Assembly (NCBI RefSeq): GCF_008035925.1
Contig: NZ_CP036264.1
Coordinates: 9,479,766-9,543,765, forward strand
Length of the DNA: 64,000 bases
Source: Stieleria maiorica
Lineage (GTDB): Bacteria; Planctomycetota; Planctomycetia; Pirellulales; Pirellulaceae
Direction: 5' to 3'
The position numbers were made by a program, and so were the translations under genes. Of this stretch, positions 7,615 through 17,000 are shown piece by piece; the stretch's first letter is position 1, and each line of letters starts with the position of its first letter. The notes beneath the pieces were generated by a model. That model saw only the letters and a list, made by a program, of their open reading frames with translations. It ran no database searches and was not told the DNA's origin.

Positions 7615-9263
7615 AGAACGGAACATTCCGACAATATGTTTCCAGTTGGTTGGATGGTTCGCTCACGGAAGCGGATTCGGCGGCATTGCAATCAGAGCTC
7701 GAAAAATCCAGGGAGCGAAGAGACGAGTTTGTTGACCTGTGTGGTTTAGATGCCGATCTGAGGTTAATCAGCGAAAGCGCAATCGACTCGATCGTGGGCG
7801 AATCTCCGGCACCAAACTCAAGGAGTTTTGGAGGTGTTTCCTACGGCTGGATGGGATTTGCCGCTGCTATCGCTGCGGCTCTGTTGCTCGTTGTCGGTTA
7901 TGGAATCGGACGCGATCACCGCGGACGAGTTGGGGAAGAATTCTCCGTTGCGTCCAACCCCGAGGTCGATTCGAAGGAGGCTGTCGAAACGGGATGTGCC
8001 GTAGTGTCGAGGTTGGTGAATGCGAAGTTTCCTGATGGCACGAGCTTTCGGGAAGGAGACTCGTTACAACCGGGACGGCTGAAGCTTGTCTCTGGTGGGC
8101 TGCAACTCGATTTCTTTAGTGGTGCGACCATTTTGATTGAGGACGCCGCTGAACTTGATCTCGTAAGTGCATGGGAGGCTCGCTGTTTGGATGGAAAAGT
8201 AACCGTCCACGTCCCTCCACCCGCAATTGGGTTCCGATTGATGGCACCGGGAATGAAAGTCATCGACCTCGGCACAGAGTTTGGCGTGAAGGTCGAAAGA
8301 GGTGAATCGTCGGTGCACGTGTTTGATGGAGAGGTGGAAGCGTACCTGTCGGGAACCCCAATGCAAATCATCCGCGACGGTGAAAGCCTCGACGCCGTCA
8401 CTAATAAGGCCCACGTTGCCGGGCGAGCCAGCCCGCGCGACTTCCCGAGTGTGGAGCGCTTCGAGCAACGTCGTGAGGAGTTCTACAAGCAGAAGACCAA
8501 GCAATGGTGGACCTCTATGAAGTCAGTTCGAGCGGATGAACGGCTCGTTGGCTGTTATCTTTTCTGGCAATGGGAAGACGAGAAATGGGACCGACTTGTC
8601 AACAACTTTGCCGTCCCAAAGCAGTCATCACGTGCGGGATCCGCAGTCGGGGCACGTTGGGTCGAAGGACGTTGGCCGACGAAATCAGCCTTGGACTTCA
8701 AAAGTGCCGGCGATCGGCTTCGAATCAATCTCGGCGACGAAAAACACGACGGTTTGTCGTTGGCCGCTTGGATTCGGGTTGATGGATTGGACCGAAATTA
8801 CAACGCGTTGCTATTGTCGGATGGTGACGAAGAAGGTGCACCCCATTGGCAGATCGATCGGAATGGGCGGTTGATGTTTTCGGTTAGTTACTTACGCTCG
8901 TCGACGCGCGATGGCCAGCAATCGAAGCAGGATCGTCGGGAACAGATTTACTATTCGCCACCGGTCATTGGCGCAGCGACCAGGCGTTGGCACCACGTTG
9001 CCGTCACCTTCGACGCGCTCACCGGCGAAGCAATCCACTACTTGGATGGCGAAGAGGTTAGCAGAGAGGTAAGCGAGAATCATCGCGGTGGACGCAAGGT
9101 AACATTCGGACGATGCGAGATCGGAAACTGGGGCTTGCCGCCTGAAGGTGTGCCCTACCCGATCAGAAATTTCAATGGCCGCATCGATGAGTTCGTGATC
9201 TATAGCGAACCATTGGCTGCAAAAGAGGTTGCGAGTCTCTATCAGCTGGGTGTCCCCGATTGA
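7611..9263 (+). CDS. FecR-domain membrane protein with C-terminal LamG/concanavalin-like domain (putative anti-sigma/sensor)
   Basis: The start at 7611 is preferred to the longer frame from 7575 because it forms an ATGA overlap with the sigma gene and begins MKNGTFRQYVSSWLDGSLTE, a typical anti-sigma N-terminal helix. The protein has 550 residues: cytoplasmic part 1-75, one membrane span at about 79-100, a FecR-like beta domain at about 150-260 (PGMKVIDLGTEFGVKVERG), and a LamG-like jelly roll at about 350-545 (LSLAAWIRVDGL...WHHVAVTFD...GRIDEFVIYSEPL). The topology puts LamG in the periplasm. I infer that it senses a glycan and controls the sigma factor; no binding data can be read from sequence. 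A second pair with the same design is at 39997-42119. Confidence 0.88.
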   Translation: MKNGTFRQYVSSWLDGSLTEADSAALQSELEKSRERRDEFVDLCGLDADLRLISESAIDSIVGESPAPNSRSFGGVSYGWMGFAAAIAAALLLVVGYGIGRDHRGRVGEEFSVASNPEVDSKEAVETGCAVVSRLVNAKFPDGTSFREGDSLQPGRLKLVSGGLQLDFFSGATILIEDAAELDLVSAWEARCLDGKVTVHVPPPAIGFRLMAPGMKVIDLGTEFGVKVERGESSVHVFDGEVEAYLSGTPMQIIRDGESLDAVTNKAHVAGRASPRDFPSVERFEQRREEFYKQKTKQWWTSMKSVRADERLVGCYLFWQWEDEKWDRLVNNFAVPKQSSRAGSAVGARWVEGRWPTKSALDFKSAGDRLRINLGDEKHDGLSLAAWIRVDGLDRNYNALLLSDGDEEGAPHWQIDRNGRLMFSVSYLRSSTRDGQQSKQDRREQIYYSPPVIGAATRRWHHVAVTFDALTGEAIHYLDGEEVSREVSENHRGGRKVTFGRCEIGNWGLPPEGVPYPIRNFNGRIDEFVIYSEPLAAKEVASLYQLGVPD

Positions 9264-9411
9264 TCAGGTTGGACGCGTTAGGAAATCTCGATTCTTGATG
9301 TGATCAGCTGGATTTTTGCACGATTAAGAAGCTGAAATTATCAGGTTGGCGGTGCGCGCCTCCGAATCAGCAGCGAATGCAACTGCCATTAATCTTCAGC
9401 AACCGTGTTGG

Positions 9412-9900
9412 TCACGCAGCGGCGTAGTACGACTTCAAATGTCCGCCAAGTTCAGTGTGACAGACAACCTTGTGCTCAGTCAGATCGATTGGTGTGATTG
9501 CCTCGTCGCGCACTGGAGGTCGATGATCCCGACCGGAGTGCCCTCGGCGTTGGTTGTACCATTCCTGGGACACGCTCAGGATGTGGTCTAGGTGCTTCTC
9601 GCTGACCACGCAAAAGGCATTGAGCACCTCATGTTTGAGCGTCTGAATCACCCGCTCTACAAACGCTTGAAGGTTGGGTGATCGGGCTGGCGTCTTTTTG
9701 ATGTTGCAGCCGGTCGACCGGAAGACTTCGTCAAAGGAATCGATGTATTTCGAGTCTTGGTCTCGCTGGAGAAGCTCACACGGCAGTCCCTCGTCTTGAA
9801 GGAACATGTCGAAGTTGCGAGCTTGTTGCGTAGTCCACTCCCCCGTTGGATTCGCCGTGCAAGGCGAGACCCAGATGCGACTACGTGGTTTCAGCTTCAT
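9412..9900 (-). pseudogene. Transposase/integrase core fragment (rve type), 5'-truncated
   Basis: 162 residues match the C-terminal two thirds of planctomycete integrase-core transposases: WTTQQARNFDMFLQDEGLPC, then RDQDSKYID with the second catalytic Asp, then SPNLQAFVERVIQTLKHE with the catalytic Glu and a terminal EWYNQRRGHSG. The first catalytic Asp and the DNA-binding region are missing, and the frame is closed by a TGA just before the first Met at 9900; the upstream bases give no transposase in any frame I read. It is therefore a decayed remnant, not an active element. No intact terminal repeats were identified. Confidence 0.8.
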
Positions 9901-10445
9901 GGAGACTCAGGTTACTGACAAGAGCATTCCAACAATCTTAGGATTCACCGAAATTCGACGAATGTACACATCTGACCAGATTTCGTCACAGGGCGAGGAA
10001 ATGCTGAAACGCGAGTTGAGACATTGGAATTAGGCTTGTGGCGCCCGCTTCTGTTAGCATCACTCGCCCTAGCATCTTTGATGCTCCAATGCTTCGCAGA
10101 TACTGACCTCGCTCAAGGTGTTCTGGTCTTTTTCATCCGTGTCAAACACTCGAGTTGGAACTATCGCGGTTCGCGAACGGTCTAACAAAGGCGACGCGAT
10201 GCTTCCCTCGACGTATGCTGGGAGGTCACCGGCGAATACCAATCACGTCGCATAGGAATGCTATCTGGACAGCGCCACTTTGGCGTAGCGACGCTCGCCA
10301 GAGCGTGGAAAACCCCGGGGACCCACTTTCCGGCGAAGGTAGCTACGTTCGACCGGCGATTCACGGTGTTTTTTTGAGCAAAGTGGCGCTGCCCAGCTAG
10401 AGTGGGCTTCGAAAGAATCAGATTTTACCGAGATGCCAAAGCCAT
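9901..10445. other. Intergenic stretch with no convincing gene
   Basis: No reading frame here looks coding on either strand. Apart from the inverted-repeat element at 10261-10400, nothing was recognised. The final 45 bases may carry the promoter and ribosome-binding site of the DUF1569 gene, but no clear -35/-10 pair was seen. Confidence 0.5.
10261..10400. repeat. 140-bp element bounded by 22-bp inverted repeats
   Basis: The left end contains GGACAGCGCCACTTTG (within 10261-10282) and the right end the reverse complement CAAAGTGGCGCTGCCC (within 10379-10400), with two mismatches over 22 bases. The inside carries a smaller hairpin-like segment, ACGCTCGCCAGAGCGT. It codes for nothing obvious and looks like a small non-autonomous or REP-type element. 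Confidence 0.65.
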
Positions 10446-10904
10446 ATGAGTGACCTCCGTCAATTGCAATTCAACAATCTCGAAGCGGCCGTCGATGACG
10501 CCCGCATGCTGTTGGCTTCTGGCTACGTCCGCCATGGAAACTGGTCGCTTGGGCAAATCTGTCGGCACTTGGTTTTGGTTCAAGACTTCGCGATCGGTGG
10601 CTATCCAGCTTGGATGTCGATCTTTGCTCCACTGCGGCCGCTGATGCGTTGGCTGTTGTTGCCCAAGTTGCTGAGCGGAAATTCACCTCGTGGAATCCGA
10701 GCCTCTTCAATATTTCAGCCACCGGACGGCTTAGATGATGCAAGCGAAGTGGATGCATATGCCGCCAGCGTTGGGCGGCTTCTTGGTCACTCTGGCGACT
10801 TTGCTGCTCATCCTGGATTCGGCAGCTTGCCCCGCGAGAAGATTCTGGAGATTTACGCTGCCCATGCCGCTCACCATCTCCGGCATCTCCGCCCCCCGAA
10901 GTGA
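10446..10904 (+). CDS. DUF1569 domain protein (DinB-like fold)
   Basis: 152 residues resembling DUF1569, a branch of the DinB/YfiT four-helix-bundle superfamily. Visible features are a conserved HGNWSLGQICRHLVLVQDF helix and a C-terminal YAAHAAHHLRHL, which together supply histidines where DinB relatives bind a metal ion. The DinB superfamily includes thiol-dependent transferases, but DUF1569 itself has no established reaction. The ATG at 10446 gives the normal N-terminus. No co-directional neighbour is close enough to suggest an operon. Confidence 0.82.
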   Translation: MSDLRQLQFNNLEAAVDDARMLLASGYVRHGNWSLGQICRHLVLVQDFAIGGYPAWMSIFAPLRPLMRWLLLPKLLSGNSPRGIRASSIFQPPDGLDDASEVDAYAASVGRLLGHSGDFAAHPGFGSLPREKILEIYAAHAAHHLRHLRPPK

Positions 10905-10967
10905 AACTGCTTTATTGGCCGTCAAAGAAAATATTGCAAGCTGCGAGTACAAAAGGTTGGGGCCGAC

Positions 10968-11135
10968 GTGACCATCGACACGGCGACCTCGGAGCACTTC
11001 ACCGGCCCAGTGATCCGCGACGGAGACACGATCGTCTACGCATCACTCCCGGCAACCAGTGCCTTCGTCAAGAGCCAAGAATGGACTCGAGCGGAACCGT
11101 TCGCGATTTTACGCCAGGACACTCAGCTAAACCGA
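10968..11135 (+). other. Possible degenerate coding remnant
   Basis: From the GTG at 10968 the frame reads a plausible protein-like stretch (TGPVIRDGDTIVYASLPATS, then FVKSQEWTRAEPFAILR) with the codon bias of neighbouring genes, but the frame runs straight through the hairpin at 11136-11175 and loses coding character there. It may be a frameshifted end of a small gene. No family recognised. Confidence 0.2.
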
Positions 11136-11175
11136 AAAGCGCTCGCGGAGGAAAAATCCTTCGCGGGCGTTTCTT
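11136..11175 (+). terminator. Strong hairpin, probable intrinsic terminator
   Basis: AAAGCGCTCGCGGAGGA at 11136-11152 pairs, with a few G-U or mismatched positions, to TCCTTCGCGGGCGTTTCTT at 11157-11175 across a four-base A loop, followed by a T-containing tail. The stem is GC-rich and A/T-flanked on both sides, so it could end transcription from either direction. Confidence 0.6.
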
Positions 11176-11344
11176 CAGATAGGCCTCGACCTGCTAGCGT
11201 TCCTTGGTGGTACCAACTTCGGCGATTGCTTGCGAAACGTGGTATAATTGAGCTCCGCCAGTGGCGCGGTGCGAACGCCGGCGACAGAAATCAGCAAACC
11301 ACATACTTGGAAACCTTGCCCAATCGGACCGTTTTGCTGCCCTC

Positions 11345-12325
11345 ATGCACCCTCGACTAATCGTTTCTGGCTATTTTGCGTTGCAAGCGATTGGAGTCGT
11401 GGCTTGGTGGGCGATGTTGACGCTTTATCCAGAAAACATCGGATGGTTTCGCCCAAAGGATTGGCCAGACGAGGTGTTGCTCTCCTTTTGGCTCGCAGAC
11501 ATTTCTTTGATCGTGGGTGGTTCGTGGATCGCCGCAGTCAGCGTCTGGCAGCAACGCGAATGGGCCTCGACCGCGGTTTGGAGTGTGACCGCGATCTGTT
11601 GGTATCCGACGTTGTTTTGCATCGCCACGAGCGTACGAACGGGTGAAGCGTGGATCGCGTCGGCGATGATGGTCAGCATGGCGGGCCTCTCGCTTGCGAT
11701 GGCCACCATTCAAGGCAAGCAAGGCGACGTTCCCGCAGCCTTTCGAGTGACGTCGATGAATCGGCTGAATTCACTGTTGTCGACCCTCGGTCAGATTGTG
11801 GTTTTCTGGGGCGTGTTCCTCTGGATTCTGCCGAAGGGAATCGTTGAGCTTCAGGAGGCTCTGAATTGGAGCCGGTTTGAACATCCGTTCCAGGCCCAGG
11901 CATCGGCAGGTCTGTTCCTGCTGGCGTCTTGTCTCGGCCTATGGAGTGGGCTGTCGATGGTAACGCTGGGCGGCGGAACACCACTGCCGACAGCGACCGC
12001 ACCGCAGTTGGTGGTCGCCGGCCCTTACCGCTTCGTCCGGAATCCGATGGCCCTTGCGGGCATCCTCCAGGGGATTGCGGTGGGTTGGCTGCTCGGCAGT
12101 GTGCCGGTCATTGTCTATTCCCTCGCAGGAATCTTTGCGTGGCATGCATTCGTTCGCCCCGCAGAAGAGCGGGACTTGCTGGATCGATTCGGAACACGGT
12201 ACGAGCATTACCGGAGTCACGTGCGAGTTTGGGTTCCATCAATCAGGTGGAGAGGGTTTCAAGAACTCGAAGTTCCAGAATCGGCTGTTGCTAGGACCAA
12301 CGAGAAACAGTCGGAGAGAGCCTGA
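11345..12325 (+). CDS. Isoprenylcysteine carboxyl methyltransferase-like membrane protein
   Basis: 326 residues from the ATG at 11345; the 28 residues upstream in the same frame are arginine-rich and look non-coding. There are about eight hydrophobic segments. The C-terminal half has the hallmark of the ICMT/PEMT-type membrane methyltransferases: VVAGPYRFVRNPMALAGILQ, followed by hydrophobic helices and EERDLLDRFGTRYEHYRSHV, which together form the S-adenosylmethionine site. The substrate is unknown; bacterial members are diverse and often annotated only as phospholipid or isoprenylcysteine methyltransferases. The N-terminal 150 residues add membrane segments not found in minimal ICMT proteins. 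A copy of repeat R1 follows directly after the stop. Confidence 0.8.
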   Translation: MHPRLIVSGYFALQAIGVVAWWAMLTLYPENIGWFRPKDWPDEVLLSFWLADISLIVGGSWIAAVSVWQQREWASTAVWSVTAICWYPTLFCIATSVRTGEAWIASAMMVSMAGLSLAMATIQGKQGDVPAAFRVTSMNRLNSLLSTLGQIVVFWGVFLWILPKGIVELQEALNWSRFEHPFQAQASAGLFLLASCLGLWSGLSMVTLGGGTPLPTATAPQLVVAGPYRFVRNPMALAGILQGIAVGWLLGSVPVIVYSLAGIFAWHAFVRPAEERDLLDRFGTRYEHYRSHVRVWVPSIRWRGFQELEVPESAVARTNEKQSERA

Positions 12326-12326
12326 T

Positions 12327-12381
12327 GCAGTGGACGAGGCGAGGAATCCTGCGCTGAGGGACTCGTCGCCTCGTCCACTAC
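12327..12381. repeat. Palindromic repeat, family R1 (copy 2)
   Basis: The left arm GCAGTGGACGAGGCGAGG starts two bases after the stop codon of the methyltransferase gene; the right arm GGACTCGTCGCCTCGTCCAC ends near 12381. The arms differ at a few positions, so this copy is less perfect than the one at 1125-1179. It may act as transcription terminator of the preceding gene. Confidence 0.8.
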
Positions 12382-12438
12382 CTAAACTTGTTCGAAAAGT
12401 TACGCTCCGTCACGATACACAAGCCGGGAATCTCAAAA

Positions 12439-13776
12439 ATGTTTCGAATCACTCATCTCGGTGCCTTATGTACTTTCGTGCTTGGTCTACCTGCGGCGAC
12501 CCTGGGTCAAGCGACGGATGAATCGATCAACGGTTGGAATCGCACGTCAGTCAGGCCTGAGATCGCACCTGAATTCTCGCACTTCGAATCCGATACGGGC
12601 GAACTGATCCTTGGACTCTCCGGACAAAAACGCGACACCGTGGACGGAGCATGGATGAAGGTGTTCGATGTACTGGGTGGCCGTGCCGTTCGATTCAGAG
12701 CACTAAAACGAACGCAGCATGTCAATTCCCCCGCGCGCTGTGCTCTCGTGAAAATCACCTGGCTGAATGCCAACGGCAAAATGGTGAAAGCCGCCGAGGT
12801 GCATGGAAACATGGTGCTGGGAAAAAATGAAATCGCAAGGCCAGAGTATCCGTCTGACCATGTGTTAAATGGCGCGAGTGAGTGGATACAGGTCGCTGAT
12901 TCCTACCATGTCCCCAACGGAGCGTCTCAGGCGCGAGTTGAACTGCGTTTGCGTTGGACAAAAGGTTCAGTGCAATGGAAAAACGTTGGATTCGAGAATG
13001 TCGAACCGATATCTCGCAAAGCCCGACTGGCGACAGTGCATCTTCGACCGAAGGCTGGACAAACGGCGATCGAAAAGTGCGAGCAATTCGCGCCGCTGAT
13101 CGAAAAAGCAGCTGGCCAGAACGCGGACTTGGTTTGCCTACCCGAATCTTTGACGTGCTATCGGTCCGGTCGCAGCATGTCGCAGTGCGCTGAATCGATC
13201 CCCGGTCCTTCAACGGAGTACTTCGGCGACTTGGCGAAAAAACACGATCTATACATCGTCGCTGGTTTAACCGAGCGTGAAGGAGCGATTCTCTACAACA
13301 CCTCTGTGCTTCTGGGGCCGAGCGGAAAACTGATCGGCAAATACCGGAAAGTCTGCCTACCACGTGAAGAGATCGAAGCCGGCCTGACCCCCGGTGATCG
13401 GTATCCAGTTTTCGAGACACGTTTTGGAAAGCTCGGGATGATGATTTGTTGGGACGTGCAGTTTCCAGAGGTCGCACGAAGACTCTGCGACAACGGCGCG
13501 GAGGTGATTGCCATGCCGATCGCCGGCGGAAACCCAACGCTTGCTGCGGCGCGCGCGATCGAGAATCAGGTCATACTGGTCAGCAGCACCTACACCGAAG
13601 CCGCCAAAGGAGCAATGGTTTCCGGTGTGTGGAACCAGGCCGGCAATCTGCTTGTCCAGAACGATTCAAATTGGGGCACCGTGATGGTGGCCGAAGTGGA
13701 TCTCGCCCAACGGTTCTACTGGGATTGGCTCGGCGATCTTAAGTCTCGCATTCCTCGCGAACGCCCACCTCGCTGA
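12439..13776 (+). CDS. Secreted carbon-nitrogen hydrolase (nitrilase superfamily)
   Basis: 445 residues when started at ATG 12439, which gives a clean signal peptide (MFRITHLGALCTFVLGLPAA); the frame extends further upstream without one. Residues of about 30-195 form a beta-sandwich-like domain of unknown role. The nitrilase domain starts near ARLATVHLRPKAGQ and has the full catalytic triad: Glu236 in VCLPESL, Lys304 in GKYRKVCLP and Cys337 in MMICWDVQFPE. It should hydrolyse an amide or nitrile outside the cytoplasm, which is unusual for the superfamily, whose members are mostly cytoplasmic. The substrate is unknown, and no co-transcribed partner is visible. Confidence 0.88.
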   Translation: MFRITHLGALCTFVLGLPAATLGQATDESINGWNRTSVRPEIAPEFSHFESDTGELILGLSGQKRDTVDGAWMKVFDVLGGRAVRFRALKRTQHVNSPARCALVKITWLNANGKMVKAAEVHGNMVLGKNEIARPEYPSDHVLNGASEWIQVADSYHVPNGASQARVELRLRWTKGSVQWKNVGFENVEPISRKARLATVHLRPKAGQTAIEKCEQFAPLIEKAAGQNADLVCLPESLTCYRSGRSMSQCAESIPGPSTEYFGDLAKKHDLYIVAGLTEREGAILYNTSVLLGPSGKLIGKYRKVCLPREEIEAGLTPGDRYPVFETRFGKLGMMICWDVQFPEVARRLCDNGAEVIAMPIAGGNPTLAAARAIENQVILVSSTYTEAAKGAMVSGVWNQAGNLLVQNDSNWGTVMVAEVDLAQRFYWDWLGDLKSRIPRERPPR

Positions 13777-14083
13777 CCCATTCACCGTGATGGTACCCGT
13801 GCTCGTCTGCTGCTTGGCATGTTCGGTGCTGGTTCGATCGTCGTGTTGAGTTCCGTTCTACTTCTGGCACAGTAGACCTCCATCGCGGGCATCTTTCATT
13901 TCGTGACACGAAAAGATTCGATATTAATGACACGAGACACCGGCCCACGGAGCGATCGACCTGGACGAATCGCTGGCATGCGACGAAGCTTCGGTTTATC
14001 ATTTCGGAGCAGCATTTAGGGAAAAACATGCCCCCGTCTGGTTCGTTTGTGCTGACTTCCTCTCTTCCCAAGCATGAGTACTG
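13777..14083. other. Intergenic region upstream of the giant LEPR-XLL gene
   Basis: No coding frame stands out here on either strand. The region must hold the promoter of the large gene starting at 14084, but no convincing -35/-10, sigma-54 or operator sequence was recognised. Confidence 0.45.
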
Positions 14084-17000
14084 GTGTATCGACCAAGAAA
14101 GAAGCGGTTTCGCTTCGAACCCCTTGAACGACGTTGCTTGCTGGCAGGACACCCCATCCTTACGGAGTTTATGGCCAGCAATACGTCCGGAATCACTGAT
14201 GGATTTGGTCAGAATTCTGACTGGATCGAAATCCGGAACGATGCCGATACAGCAGTGGATCTGCAGGGATATCACCTGACAGACGACGCCGCGGATCCGA
14301 ACAAGTGGGAGTTCACTGCGCCGACGTTGCTCGATCCCGGTGACTACTTGATCGTCTTTGCCAGCTCACGCGATTTGGTTGACCCGACCGGGAATTGGCA
14401 CACCAATTTCAGCCTCGCCAGAGGTGGTGAATACTTGGCTTTGACTGCACCGGATCAATCCGTGCTGAGCGAGTTCGGCGGCAGCGGAGTTGATTACCCA
14501 CCGCAAGTTTCCAATCTCTCCTACGGTCTGGTTGATGGAGTACTTGTCAGCTCGACGAGTGTCGCACATTACCTGATCCCGGTCGACGATTCGCTGGGAG
14601 AATCTTGGACGGCGAACTCCTTTGATGCGGATCACTTTGGATTCGAACTGGGACGAGCGGCAATCGGGTACGAAAACAATCCGGGAAGCGGGACCAGTTA
14701 CGCGAATTCGATTTTGACCGACGTCCCCGATGGAACGACCAATGTCTATCAGCGGATTCGATTCGAAATCGAGAACGCATCCGAAATCAACGACCTTGGT
14801 TTGACGTTGCAGTTTGACGATGGATTTGTTGCGTATTTGAATGGAACACCGGTTGCCAGTGCCAATTCTCCTGACCCGATCGGATTCAACACCCCGGCGA
14901 CGGTAAACCATCCTGACTCTTCTGCGCTTGCGGGTGTTGATTACGACCTTTCCGCTCATGTGGATTTGTTGGTCAACGGGCCGAACACGCTTGCGATTCA
15001 CGCTCTTAATCGCCCCAACAGCAGCGACTTTCTATCCGTCCCCTATCTTCATTCTGATTCCATCACCGGAGCCCCTGGCTATCTGATCCAGCCCACTCCG
15101 GGCAGTTCCAATTCGAATGGGATGGAACTTGGACCAATGATTTCAGATGTGGCTTCTTCGGCGTCTCCCGCATCCCCCGGCGTGGACATTGTCATCACGG
15201 CAAATGTCGAAGACTTCACCGCAGCGGTCGAACCGAGCACGGTTCGATTGCACTATCGCGTGATGTACGAAAACGAATCTTCGGTGGTGATGAGCGACGA
15301 CGGAGCGGGCGTCGACGCGGTTGCAAATGACGGCATTTACTCAGCCCAGATTCCGGGCACCCTGTTGGTTTCCGGTGAAATGATCCGCTGGCGAATCACG
15401 GCATCGGACGTGTTCGGCGTGCAAACAGACGAACCCCGATACTTGGACGCACTCGATTCGCCCCGCTACTTTGGAACGGTTGTCGCCGAGCCGAGTATCA
15501 CGACCGATCTTCCTGTCATTCAATGGTTCCTGGAGAATCCGTCGGCTGCGTCAACCAACGCAGGCACTCGAACGTCGATCTTTGTCGACGGTGAGTTCTA
15601 CGACAACGTTCGCGTCGACAGCCATGGCCAATCAACTCGAGGATCGGCCTTCCCGAAAAAGTCGTTCGATTTCGACGCCAACTCGGCCAACAAGTTTCGT
15701 CTTCAACCCGGCATGGACCGGGTGAGTGATTTCAACTTGCTGACCAACTACGCCGACCAAACCAAATTGCGTAACACATTGATGTACGACCTGTCCGCGC
15801 AAGCAGACTACGCGCATCATTTTGCGTTTCCAGTCATGATCTATCGCAACGGCGACTTTTATGGACTGTTCGATATCGTCGAAGAAGGCGACACCGAGTA
15901 TCTCGACCGCATTGGACTGGATTCGGACAACCCACTTTATAAGGTCAACAATCGCTTAGACCACGCGTACAACCGAGTCGAAAAGAAAAGTCGCGAATAC
16001 GAAGATCATTCCGACTTCCAGGCGATCGTCGACGGAGCACAGAACTTGAGTGGTGCCGCTGCTCTTGACTGGACCTTTGACACGTTGGACATCACCGACA
16101 TCGTGAACTACCTGGCGATTCAGAATGTCGCCGCCAGCAACGATTTCGGTCACAAAAACATGTACTGGTATCGCGACACCAGCGGCACGGGATTGTGGTC
16201 GGTGCTCCCGTGGGACCAAGACCTTTCCTTGGGGCACCAGTGGGACGCGAGCGTTTCTCCGCCTTATTTCAAGAACGACCTGATCACGGGTTCCAATATT
16301 TATGCGGGCGGCAACAACGTCATTCAGCGTTTGTATGCCGATCCCGTGTTTCGCGAAATGTACACTCGGAGGATCCGAACCCTTTCCGATCAGTTCTACG
16401 GTGCCCCCGGGTCCCCGACATCCGAGAGCTATCTGGCGCAGCAGATCGTGCTGCTGGAATCGCTGATCGCAGAGGAAGCGATTGAAGATGCGAACCTTTG
16501 GGGAATCCAAGCCAACTTCACGCATACGCCCGCCTCCGCTGCGACACAGTTGCTTGAAGAATTCATCCCTTTGCGCCGGACTTACCTTGACGGACATCCC
16601 GACGTGCCGCCGCCACAAGTCGGGAATCCACCAATCGAATTTGATGACTTGGACTACGACGCTGATCCGATTTCGGGTCTGCAGACCGAAGAGTACATCC
16701 GATTGAACAACCCCAACGCGGTTGCAGTTGATCTTTCGGGATGGAGAATCGAAGGTGGGATCAATCATCAATTCAAAGGCGGCACCGTGATCCCGTCGGG
16801 CGGATCTTTGTACGTCGTCAAAGATGTCGTCGCCTTCCAGAATCGCAGTTCAGGGCCATCTGCGGGGCAGCGGCTATTCATCCAGGGCAACTACGACGGC
16901 CAGTTGACTTACAGTGGCGAGACAATCACGTTGTTTGCGGGTGACGGAACCGTCGTCGATACGCTGGAAACGCCGGCCGGAAATCCGACGGACGCCCAAA

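Noticed and set aside
10968..11360. Plus-strand open frame of 130 codons
   Set aside because: It runs through a strong hairpin at 11136-11175 and loses coding character in the second half; only the first part is listed as a possible remnant.
13739..14275. Minus-strand frame of 178 codons upstream of the LEPR-XLL gene
   Set aside because: Overlaps the gene start in antisense, and its residues are cysteine- and arginine-rich with no motif.
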